DNA of 64,000 nucleotides from Sandaracinaceae bacterium (GTDB lineage Bacteria; Myxococcota_A; Polyangia; Polyangiales; JADJQN01), in contig JADJQN010000001.1 in assembly GCA_016712745.1 (NCBI GenBank), positions 558,001 through 622,000 of the forward strand, written 5' to 3'. Numbering within the stretch: the first letter of the stretch is position 1; each line of letters begins with the position of its first letter. Position numbers and translations under genes: made by a program. The notes beneath the pieces are model-generated. The model saw only the letters and a program-made list of their open reading frames with translations, did no database searches and was not told the origin of the DNA. Below, in pieces: positions 16,201 to 22,841 of the stretch.

Positions 16201-19004
16201 GTGCAGTCGTTCGTGTCATCGCACGCGAGCGGCGTGCCGGCCGTGCACGCGCCGCTGCGGCAGGTGTTGGTCCCGTTGCACACGGTGCCGTCGGTGTCGC
16301 ACGAAGCGCCTTCAGGAAGACTGCTGTTGGCCGGACATGCGTTGCCGGTTCCGGAACAGTTCTCAGCCGCATCGCAGCTACCCGTTGAAGCGCGACAAAC
16401 GGTGCTCGAGGGGGCCTTGGCATCACTTGGACACGATGCCGTCGCGCCATTGCAGCTTTCGGCTACGTCGCAGACGCCGGCGCTCACGCGGCATGCGCTG
16501 CCTGCGGCAAGGAAAGCATCGGACGGACACGCGGTCGTGCCGCCAGTGCAGAACTCTGGCGAGTCGCAGACGCCAGCTACGCTGCGGCACGACGTGCCGG
16601 CCGCGGCGAACGAATCCGACGGACACGACGTGAGTGTGCCGTTGCAAACTTCAGGTGTATCGCAGGGCCCCGCCGCGCTACGACACGTAGTGCCCGACGT
16701 TGCCACTGCGTTCGTCGGGCAGTTCGCGTTCGAGCCGGTGCAGTTCTCCTGCGGATCGCAGAGGCCGGTGGAGGCGCGGCACATAGTTCCCGATGTAACG
16801 AACGAATTACCCGGACAGCTGGCTGCGCTTCCGGAACAAACCTCTTGCGCGTCGCACGTGCCCGCAGCAGCGCGGCATACCGTGCCCGAACCCGCGAAAC
16901 CGTTGGCCGGACACGCCGAGCCTGTGCCGGGGCACATCTCCGCGACGTCGCACGCGCCGGATGCCGCGCGGCACATCGTGCTGCTGCTGGCGAAGCCGTT
17001 GCTGGGGCAGGAGGTTGCAGAGCCATCGCAGGTCTCCGCTACGTCGCACGCGCCCGACGCCGCGCGACAAATGGCGCCGGCCGCGGCGATGGTGTCGCCA
17101 GGACACGCCGCCAAAGTCCCGGTGCAGGTTTCCTGCGGATCGCAGCCGCCTGCGGAGGTCCGGCAAACGAAGCTGGCAGCGCGGAGCGTGTCGGCGGGAC
17201 AGTTCGCAGCGGACCCAGTGCAGTTTTCGGCGACGTCGCAAGCGCCGGCTGACGCGCGGCACGTGGTTGCGCTCGAGACGAACCCGTTCGACGGACACGC
17301 GCTCGCCGCGCCGGTGCAGGCTTCAGCTACGTCGCACGTTCCGGCCGCTGCGCGACACACGGTACCGGCAGGTTGGTAGCCGCCGAAAGGACATGTCGTG
17401 GCGGTGCCGTCGCACGTCGCAGGCAAATCGCACGGGCCGTTGGCCGTACACGCCGTCCCCGAGGAAGCGACTACGTCGGCCGGACACGTCGTGAGTGTGC
17501 CGTTGCAGGCTTCCGCAACGTCGCACGGGCCAGCCGATGCGCGGCACGTAGTACCCGCGGGAGTTGCAGAGTCCACTGGACAGTTCGCCGTCGAGCCCGT
17601 GCAATTTTCGGCGGCGTCGCATACGCCAGCCGACGCACGACACAGAGTCGAAGCAGAACGGAATCCGTCGGAAGGACATGCGGCGGCGCTGCCTGTACAC
17701 GACTCGCCAACATCGCACATGCCAGCTGCCACGCGACACGAAGTGCCGGACGCGACAAAGGTGTTCGACGGACACGCGGCAGATGATCCGGTGCAGGACT
17801 CCGCGACGTCGCACGCGCCGGCCACGGCACGGCAAGTGGTGCCGGAGGCAGCGTAGCTATCGCCGGGACAAGTCGTCGCCACGCCATTGCACGTCTCGGC
17901 AACGTCGCACGTGGAAATCGCGGCGCGACACATCGTGCCAGAGCTCGCGATAGTGTCACCGGGACATGCAGCCGCTGAGCCGGTACATGTCTCTTGCGGA
18001 TCGCACGCCCCGCCAGACGCACGGCACACAGTCGCTGCGGCGGCGAAACTATTCGACGGACACGAGGCCGACGAACCAGAGCACATTTCCGCGGTATCGC
18101 ATGGCCCAGCGGACGCACGACAGGTCGTCATGGAGGCCGCGCTGACGAAACTATCCGCGGGACAACTCGCGGACGAGCCACCGCACGTCTCCGCGACGTC
18201 GCATGCGCCAGCAGAAACACGACACGTGGTCATCGACGCGGCGCTTATGAAAGTGTTGGCGGGGCACGCGCCGGACGAGCCCGTGCACATCTCGGCCGCG
18301 TCGCAAACTCCGGAAGCCGCGCGACACATTGTGGAAGCTGTCGCGAACGCATCGCTCGGGCATGCATTCGACGATCCGTCGCACGTCTCTGCGACGTCAC
18401 ACGCGCCCGAGGGCGCACGACAAACCGCGCCAGCTGCGCTCACCACGTCAGCGGGGCACGTCACGGACGACCCTGTGCACTGCTCCGCCGCATCGCATCC
18501 ACTGGCCGATGCTCGACATGTCGTCGCAGCGCTTAGATAACCGTCGCTGGGGCACGTCTTCGCGGTGCCGTTACACGTTTCTGCTGCGTCGCACACGCCG
18601 GCGGCGCCACGACACGTTGTGCCGCTCGGACGCACGGCATCGGTCGCTGGACAGAAGGCGCTTGCGCCTGTGCACATCTCGGCTTGGTCACATACGTCGG
18701 TCGCCGCGCGGCAGGTGGTCGTATCCGGAAGCAAACACCACTTGCAGCTACCAGCTTGGCAGACGGCGGTGCCGCACTCTCGGCCAGGGCAGTCAGCATC
18801 TACGGAGCACGGAATCTCGGGCCCCTCTGCGATGCACGCGAGTGCGGCTTGCGCGACACCCACAGTTGCAGCCGGCGCATTGTCGCCAGAGCTATCCAAA
18901 CAACCCGACAAGACACACGCCGACGCAACGTTCGCAAACAATGCGAACGTGCACAGCATGAGTCGTCCAACGGACGACCGCCCCGGCACAACGTTGATCC
19001 CCAT
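13278..19004 (-). CDS. Giant surface protein: 25 Cys-rich repeats, VWA domain, MopE repeats, MYXO-CTERM-like tail
   Basis: 1908 residues. Residues 1-35: signal with lipobox LSGC. 97-900: 25 tandem repeats of about 32 residues with pattern (T/V/M)CRAxxGxCDxAExCxGxxxxCPxD, resembling the Cys-rich part of disintegrin/ADAM domains. About 1015-1298: a von Willebrand A domain with metal-site ILDNSGSM and a Cys-rich insertion. About 1300-1590: seven CDxxDNDCDGxID repeats. Then EGF-like Cys pairs (CVGVSCDTGSFC) and a C-terminal ACTVG, hydrophobic segment and RTRRRERR, as in MYXO-CTERM sorting signals. Cell-surface calcium- and disulfide-stabilised adhesin is my inference. Start at ATG 19004, giving the signal peptide; the frame stays open further upstream. 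The presence of both a lipobox and a C-terminal sorting tail is odd. Confidence 0.9.
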   Translation of the reverse strand: MGINVVPGRSSVGRLMLCTFALFANVASACVLSGCLDSSGDNAPAATVGVAQAALACIAEGPEIPCSVDADCPGRECGTAVCQAGSCKWCLLPDTTTCRAATDVCDQAEMCTGASAFCPATDAVRPSGTTCRGAAGVCDAAETCNGTAKTCPSDGYLSAATTCRASASGCDAAEQCTGSSVTCPADVVSAAGAVCRAPSGACDVAETCDGSSNACPSDAFATASTMCRAASGVCDAAEMCTGSSGACPANTFISAASMTTCRVSAGACDVAETCGGSSASCPADSFVSAASMTTCRASAGPCDTAEMCSGSSASCPSNSFAAAATVCRASGGACDPQETCTGSAAACPGDTIASSGTMCRAAISTCDVAETCNGVATTCPGDSYAASGTTCRAVAGACDVAESCTGSSAACPSNTFVASGTSCRVAAGMCDVGESCTGSAAACPSDGFRSASTLCRASAGVCDAAENCTGSTANCPVDSATPAGTTCRASAGPCDVAEACNGTLTTCPADVVASSGTACTANGPCDLPATCDGTATTCPFGGYQPAGTVCRAAAGTCDVAEACTGAASACPSNGFVSSATTCRASAGACDVAENCTGSAANCPADTLRAASFVCRTSAGGCDPQETCTGTLAACPGDTIAAAGAICRAASGACDVAETCDGSATSCPSNGFASSSTMCRAASGACDVAEMCPGTGSACPANGFAGSGTVCRAAAGTCDAQEVCSGSAASCPGNSFVTSGTMCRASTGLCDPQENCTGSNANCPTNAVATSGTTCRSAAGPCDTPEVCNGTLTSCPSDSFAAAGTSCRSVAGVCDSPEFCTGGTTACPSDAFLAAGSACRVSAGVCDVAESCNGATASCPSDAKAPSSTVCRASTGSCDAAENCSGTGNACPANSSLPEGASCDTDGTVCNGTNTCRSGACTAGTPLACDDTNDCTDDSCNPVSGCGHSNVANGTSCSDGQFCTSTDACMSGTCVGSTRDCGMPGEMCLISECDETTDMCRLQLNPDGTPCVDNVIKPYMMMILDNSGSMDQRISAGTNSCGRERTRMSDAKCALTNLVASNGDVVFGLERYKETCTGSCTGTCPADCGTGGAATCPSTCNSCTCNYLNCGACDPSAATVGVSGCPSNGSDADQGEILSPIVDDTQPNILKWIDYTCNGCGLTSGNPELSSDTWTPLAGSLRTARRYFEGGDPTYPTPVDPANSCRPYYVILLTDGLESCTIFDQTVQAATELRTTNTVTPSGSITVDIHTYVIALGVPVGSDAQRRVDDIALAGGTEHAYLAENEESISIAFAEILRRSLLVEICDGRDNNCNGLVDEGFTLFCDIPGGHPTADLCTNPGDPCDSADDNCYLGTSDEVRNRCGTCGAAPLEICDRMDNDCDGLIDEAPADCSCVAVPEICDNRDNDCDGLVDEGLERACGSGVGACTPGTQVCSAGTWGVCSGVTPTDEICDGIDNDCDGVIDGIVRSCGSPAIGTCLPGTEICVAGDWGECTGGIGPEVEVCDGVDNDCNGIIDDGSPGGGADCGTICGPGNVACVDGMLACVSSAGMGIPEICNLLDDNCNGRVDEDIASMGPCDNDGMLCLPGESICRDGIFQCIGGTLPEPEVCDCSDNNCNGDIDDSVDCGAGATCLAAPDCQCARPCTESEFPCASGYRCTSTTPSEGFCVIDRCAAVTCSPTSAGLPRGCLEGECLPVCETVNCPSSLVCNPRNGACVQNNCTAFPDICTADQLCVGGSCVDNRCVGVSCDTGSFCRGGACVESCANVSCDDTERCHDGACAPNNCANVNCLSSETCNPLDGSCTPNLCLSRTTSCISMTICDPVTGECIPDPCAGVVCATGEICEGGDCYSPEEIDAGPGFTPDRVIATGGGGLACTVGTPGQSTSWPIAAFMAAALALVVVRTRRRERR
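16305..18716 (-). repeat. Tandem array of 25 coding repeats of about 96 bp
   Basis: Within the giant VWA gene, 25 consecutive units of about 32 codons (range 31-34) encode the CRAxxGxCD...CP motif. Unit 14 is degenerate (starts ACTANGPCD) and units 5 and 6 carry a two-codon insertion. DNA identity between units is high enough to make the opposite strand look open over long stretches, but codon-level divergence shows the units are not freshly duplicated. Copy number may vary between strains. Confidence 0.9.
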
Positions 19005-19170
19005 AACCCGCAGGAGAGTATGCGAGCCGCTGGACAGAAGTCCACGCCTACGTCGTCGGCCAGCTGTGTAATTCAGTGTGTCTCGCCTACTTGCTCGCAC
19101 ACGTGGCGTAACTCGCTGCCGGTGGCATCTTGACCTCGAGCCGCAGACCCACGTAGATCGTCGGGAGTAA
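19005..19170. promoter_or_regulatory. Divergent intergenic region
   Basis: 166 bases between the minus-strand giant surface-protein gene and the plus-strand GspE-N/GAF gene. It must hold at least two outward promoters, because both adjacent operons start here. The plus-strand gene has CGGGAG before its ATG. I cannot identify convincing -35/-10 pairs by eye. Confidence 0.5.
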
Positions 19171-20499
19171 ATGTCACAGGATCTCGGCGCCCGTCTTCTC
19201 CGCGCAGGTCTGCTGACGCGAGGCCAACTCAGCGACGCTGTGAGGGCGGCGGGGACGGCAGATGTTGCACTTTTGCTACGGGCGCTGGTCGACCAAGGCT
19301 TACCCGAGGACGCACTCGCTGGCTTCTTTTTGTCCGTGGGTTTTGGGCCGCTCGTGGAAAAGGGCGATCTCGAAAGCGCGGATCCGGCGCTTCTGAGCCG
19401 CCTAACCAAAGAGACAGCGCACGAGCTCCTTGCGCTTCCTTTGCACGAGCAGCGCGATGGCGTCGCGATGGCGATGGGCGATCCGACCGACGCGAAGTCC
19501 ATCGAAACGCTCGCGTTGGCACTGCGCGCACGCGTGCTACCGCGGGTCGCGCGCGTGCGTGACTTGGCGTCGACGCTGGATGCTCGGCTTTCGGTGCACG
19601 ATTCGCAGACTGTGATTCGAGACATGTCGGCGGAGCTTGCGCGTATGAATGAGGCCTCGAGCCCCGAGGACGAAACGGCCGTCGCGCTTGTCCGCAAACG
19701 CCGTATCTCTTTCTCGCCGGATGACGACACGGAAACAACGGCCGTTGGTAAGCACCCTGCCCTGCAAGCCCAGTCGGAATCGGATGAGCTGAGCCCCGTT
19801 CCTTTGGTTCGTCAAAAGGCCGTGAGCTCACCAGCACGCGCGCCGTCGAGTGAACCGCCGACAGAATCCTGGAGCGATGCGCCTGGGTCGGGCGGCGACT
19901 CTTGGTCCGACGGTCTCACGCTCCCCGGGCGCGCGCCGAGCATCGCGCCAGGCATGGCAACGGTGGTCCCTACCGGATCAATCGCACCGCTCGACGCACT
20001 CGACACGCAGCCAAGTGGAAGCGCGCCCGGGGACATCAGCTACTACTTGGATGCGCTGAGCAAATCGGCGGAACGCGACGCCGCAGTTCATCTAGCCTGC
20101 GAAGCGGCGCTCACAGTCGGACGCGCAAGCGTCTTTTTCTCTGTCAAGAAGGACGTAATTCAAGGACGAGACGCGTTTGGCGATCAGCTCTCGAAGGACG
20201 TCGTGCGAAGCCTGTCCATACCGCTGACTGGCTCATCGAATTTGCGCGCAGCAGCGGTACAAGGGCTTCCCTGCTATGGCCCGCTCGGCAGGAGCGCGGC
20301 CGAAGCGCTGTATGCCGCGGTGATCGGCAGTCGTGGTGCGAACATCCTGTTCCAGCCCATCCTGCTCAGCGGAAAGCCGGTGGGTTTGCTATGCGTTGAT
20401 GGCCTGCGTTTCGACGAAGCTGGACGAGCGCAAATTGTGATGATCGCCGATGCGCTCACCGCATCCCTCTCTCGCATCATCAAGTCCGGAAAGAAGTAG
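19171..20499 (+). CDS. GspE-N (MshEN)-domain protein with GAF-like C-terminus
   Basis: 442 residues. Residues 1-145 match the N-terminal domain of type II secretion/pilus ATPases: GARLLRAGLLTRGQL, a second helix pair, and LLALPLHEQRDGVAMAMGDPTD. The ATPase domain is absent. Residues about 150-280 are a low-complexity, Ser/Pro-rich linker. Residues 285-440 look like a GAF-type domain (AALTVGRASVFFSVKKD; KPVGLLCVDGLRF). Such proteins may bind cyclic dinucleotides through MshEN, but the key motif is not clearly seen here. The mutase gene follows three bases after the stop, so the two are co-transcribed. Confidence 0.8.
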   Translation: MSQDLGARLLRAGLLTRGQLSDAVRAAGTADVALLLRALVDQGLPEDALAGFFLSVGFGPLVEKGDLESADPALLSRLTKETAHELLALPLHEQRDGVAMAMGDPTDAKSIETLALALRARVLPRVARVRDLASTLDARLSVHDSQTVIRDMSAELARMNEASSPEDETAVALVRKRRISFSPDDDTETTAVGKHPALQAQSESDELSPVPLVRQKAVSSPARAPSSEPPTESWSDAPGSGGDSWSDGLTLPGRAPSIAPGMATVVPTGSIAPLDALDTQPSGSAPGDISYYLDALSKSAERDAAVHLACEAALTVGRASVFFSVKKDVIQGRDAFGDQLSKDVVRSLSIPLTGSSNLRAAAVQGLPCYGPLGRSAAEALYAAVIGSRGANILFQPILLSGKPVGLLCVDGLRFDEAGRAQIVMIADALTASLSRIIKSGKK

Positions 20500-20502
20500 A
20501 TC

Positions 20503-22161
20503 ATGAGCGACGAAACGAAACTCGCTGCGGAACGCTGGAAGAAGGAAGTGCTTGCGGCGTTCGAAAAGAAATCCGCTCCGCGCGAACTCACGAACCTACT
20601 CGCGGGCGGCGGTAACGCGCAGACGCTCTACACACCCGCCGATGTCAGCCCAGACTACCTGGGCGCTCTGGGTTTTCCTGGCGAACCCCCATTTACGCGC
20701 GGCGTCCAACCCAACATGCACCGCGGACGTTTCTGGACGATGCGCCAGTACGCGGGCTTCGGCACCGCGGCAGAGTCCAACAAGCGCTATCACTATCTGC
20801 TACAGAAAGGCCAAACTGGTCTTAGCGTCGCGTTTGATCTGCCGACGCAGATGGGGCGCGATAGCGATCATCCGCTCGCGCGCGGCGAAGTCGGTAAGGT
20901 CGGAGTAGCCGTCGATTCGCTCGAGGACATGGAGACGTTGTTCGCGGGAATTCCGCTTCGCGACGTCAGCACATCGATGACGATCAATTCAACCGCGTCC
21001 ATTTTGCTCGCGCTCTACGTCGCCGTCGGCGAGAAGCAAGGCGTCGCCGCCGATGTGCTGCGCGGCACGATTCAGAACGATATCTTGAAAGAGTACATCG
21101 CGCGCGGCACGTACATCTTTCCGCCGCGCCCGTCACTGCGCGTGATCAACGACATCTTCTCGTGGTGCGCCACCAACGCGCCCAAGTGGAACACGATCTC
21201 AATCAGCGGCTACCACATGCGCGAGGCGGGCTGCGACGCGATTCAAGAAGTCGCGTTCACACTCGCCGATGGGATCGCCTACGTCGAGACGGCGGTGAAA
21301 GCCGGCCTCGACGTGGACACCTTCGGCCAGCAGCTTTCGTTCTTTTTCAACGGGCACAACAACGTCATCGAAGAAGTCGCGAAGTTTCGCGCGGCGCGCC
21401 GTCTATGGGATTCGATCATGAAGGAGCGCTTTGGCGCCAAGTCGAAAGGCGCACGCGCTCTGCGCTTTCACGTGCAGACCGCAGGCGTTACGCTGCAGGC
21501 ACAGCAGCCGCTCGTAAACACGGTTCGCGTAACTCTGCAGGCACTCGCAGCAGTCATGGGCGGATGCCAGTCTCTGCACACAAACGGTTACGACGAGGCG
21601 TTGTCTCTGCCAACCGAGGAGAGCGCGACGCTCGCGCTACGAACGCAGCAAGTAATCGCGTATGAAAGTGGCGTCGCTGATCTCGTGGACGCACTGGGCG
21701 GCTCTTACGCGATTGAAGCGATGACCGATCGTATCGAAGCGGGCGCTCGCAACTACATTGCGACGATCGACGCGATGGGCGGCATGGTCGACGCCATCGA
21801 AGAGGGGTACGTGCAGCGGGAAATCCAAAACACCGCATATCAATACCAGCTGCAGATCGAGCGCAGCGAGCGCGTGATTGTGGGAGTCAACAAGTTTCAA
21901 GGCGACACCCCGCCTATTCCTTTTTTGCGCGTGGACCCAAAGCTCGAAGCCGAGCAGGTGGCGCGCTTGCAGGGAGTTCGCTCGCGCCGCGACAACGCCA
22001 AGTCCACGCGAGCATGCGACGAAGTGGAGCGCATTGCGCGCGAAGGAGGCAATCTCATGCCAGCGATTCTCGACGCGGTGAAGTCGTACGCAACCGTGGG
22101 CGAGATCAGCGATTCCATGCGCAAAGTTTTTGGCGAGCACGTCGAACACGTAACGGTTTGA
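20503..22161 (+). CDS. Methylmalonyl-CoA mutase large (alpha-type) subunit
   Basis: 552 residues, TIM-barrel substrate domain only, as in heteromeric mutases that carry the B12 domain on a separate chain. Motifs: FTRGVQPNMHRGRFWTMRQYAGFGTA, GLSVAFDLPTQMGRDSDH, MTINSTAS, PSLRVINDIFSW, ISISGYHMREAG and ALRTQQVIAYESG. The Tyr in RQYAG and the Arg in PSLR, which contact the methylmalonyl carboxylate in MCM and are replaced in isobutyryl-CoA mutase, are both kept. This supports methylmalonyl-CoA as substrate. The matching B12-binding subunit is at 63372-63779. Confidence 0.92.
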   Translation: MSDETKLAAERWKKEVLAAFEKKSAPRELTNLLAGGGNAQTLYTPADVSPDYLGALGFPGEPPFTRGVQPNMHRGRFWTMRQYAGFGTAAESNKRYHYLLQKGQTGLSVAFDLPTQMGRDSDHPLARGEVGKVGVAVDSLEDMETLFAGIPLRDVSTSMTINSTASILLALYVAVGEKQGVAADVLRGTIQNDILKEYIARGTYIFPPRPSLRVINDIFSWCATNAPKWNTISISGYHMREAGCDAIQEVAFTLADGIAYVETAVKAGLDVDTFGQQLSFFFNGHNNVIEEVAKFRAARRLWDSIMKERFGAKSKGARALRFHVQTAGVTLQAQQPLVNTVRVTLQALAAVMGGCQSLHTNGYDEALSLPTEESATLALRTQQVIAYESGVADLVDALGGSYAIEAMTDRIEAGARNYIATIDAMGGMVDAIEEGYVQREIQNTAYQYQLQIERSERVIVGVNKFQGDTPPIPFLRVDPKLEAEQVARLQGVRSRRDNAKSTRACDEVERIAREGGNLMPAILDAVKSYATVGEISDSMRKVFGEHVEHVTV

Positions 22162-22228
22162 CCTCTCAGCAATCGCGCTGCACTCTCTGCCGCCTTGGCC
22201 GACGCTGGGTCTGCCGGAAGGGATTCTC

Positions 22229-22711
22229 ATGAAAATCGCAGCCGCCTCGGTCGTCACTCTCGACTACGTTCTCAAAGATGAAAAAGGCGTCACCATTGAT
22301 GAAAGCGCCGGTCATCCGCTCGTATATCTTCACGGGCACGACATGATCGTCCCGGGGCTCGAGAACGCCCTTGCCGGACACGCAGTTGGCGACAACGTGA
22401 AGGTCGCAGTTCCGCCGGGTGAAGGTTATGGCGAGCGTGGTGAAGAGCAGCCCATGTCGGTTCCGCTGGACCGCCTCCCCAAGGATATCAAGCCAGAAGC
22501 CGGCATGATGCTGGACGCTGTCGGGCCGGACGGTAACTCGGTCACGCTTTGGATCATGGACGTGAAGCCCGACGCGGTTCTCGTCACGGCCGAACATCCG
22601 CTCGCTGGAGTTACGTTGCACTTCGACGTCACCGTCAAAGAGGTCCGCGCAGCGACGAAAGAAGAACTAGAACACGGTCACGCGCACGGCGAAGGCGGCC
22701 ATCACCACTGA
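22229..22711 (+). CDS. slyD: FKBP-type peptidyl-prolyl isomerase, SlyD-like
   Basis: 160 residues. FKBP core split by the SlyD insert-in-flap domain: ASVVTLDYVLKDEKG and HGHDMIVPGLENALAGHAVGD, flap GEGYGERG, insert, then PLAGVTLHFDVTVKEVRAAT. The C-terminal tail is His-rich (GHAHGEGGHHH), a nickel/zinc-binding tail typical of SlyD. Cytoplasmic chaperone and metallochaperone. ATG preceded by AAGGGATT. It follows the mutase by 67 bases and is closed by a large hairpin. Confidence 0.94.
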   Translation: MKIAAASVVTLDYVLKDEKGVTIDESAGHPLVYLHGHDMIVPGLENALAGHAVGDNVKVAVPPGEGYGERGEEQPMSVPLDRLPKDIKPEAGMMLDAVGPDGNSVTLWIMDVKPDAVLVTAEHPLAGVTLHFDVTVKEVRAATKEELEHGHAHGEGGHHH

Positions 22712-22734
22712 ACCGCCTCACCTCGTTCAGGTTT

Positions 22735-22813
22735 ACAAGAGATCAAGAGAAAGACAGAGGAAGGCGTCTGTTCGGAAACAAAAAGCCTTCCTCTTGAACT
22801 CTTGATCTCTTGT
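22735..22813. terminator. Large bipartite hairpin between convergent genes (likely bidirectional terminator)
   Basis: Perfect 15-base outer arms ACAAGAGATCAAGAG (22735-22749) and CTCTTGATCTCTTGT (22799-22813), plus a perfect 9-base inner stem GAGGAAGGC (22757-22765) and GCCTTCCTC (22785-22793) around a 19-base loop. The elements are separated by a 7/5 internal loop. It lies between the slyD stop and the convergent HARE-HTH gene stop. No long T run follows on either side, so it may be a termination or RNA-stabilising element. Confidence 0.75.
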
Positions 22814-22841
22814 TAATCCCGCCGCAGCTAGCGCTGTGAGG

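Noticed and set aside
16186..17379. A 397-residue plus-strand open frame opposite the giant surface-protein gene
   Set aside because: It is the antisense shadow of the tandem Cys-rich repeats and repeats with their period; several other long plus-strand frames (for example 13683-15278) arise the same way.
16305..18716. Could the 96-base repeats be a CRISPR array
   Set aside because: Units are full coding repeats without unique spacers, and lie in frame inside a protein gene.
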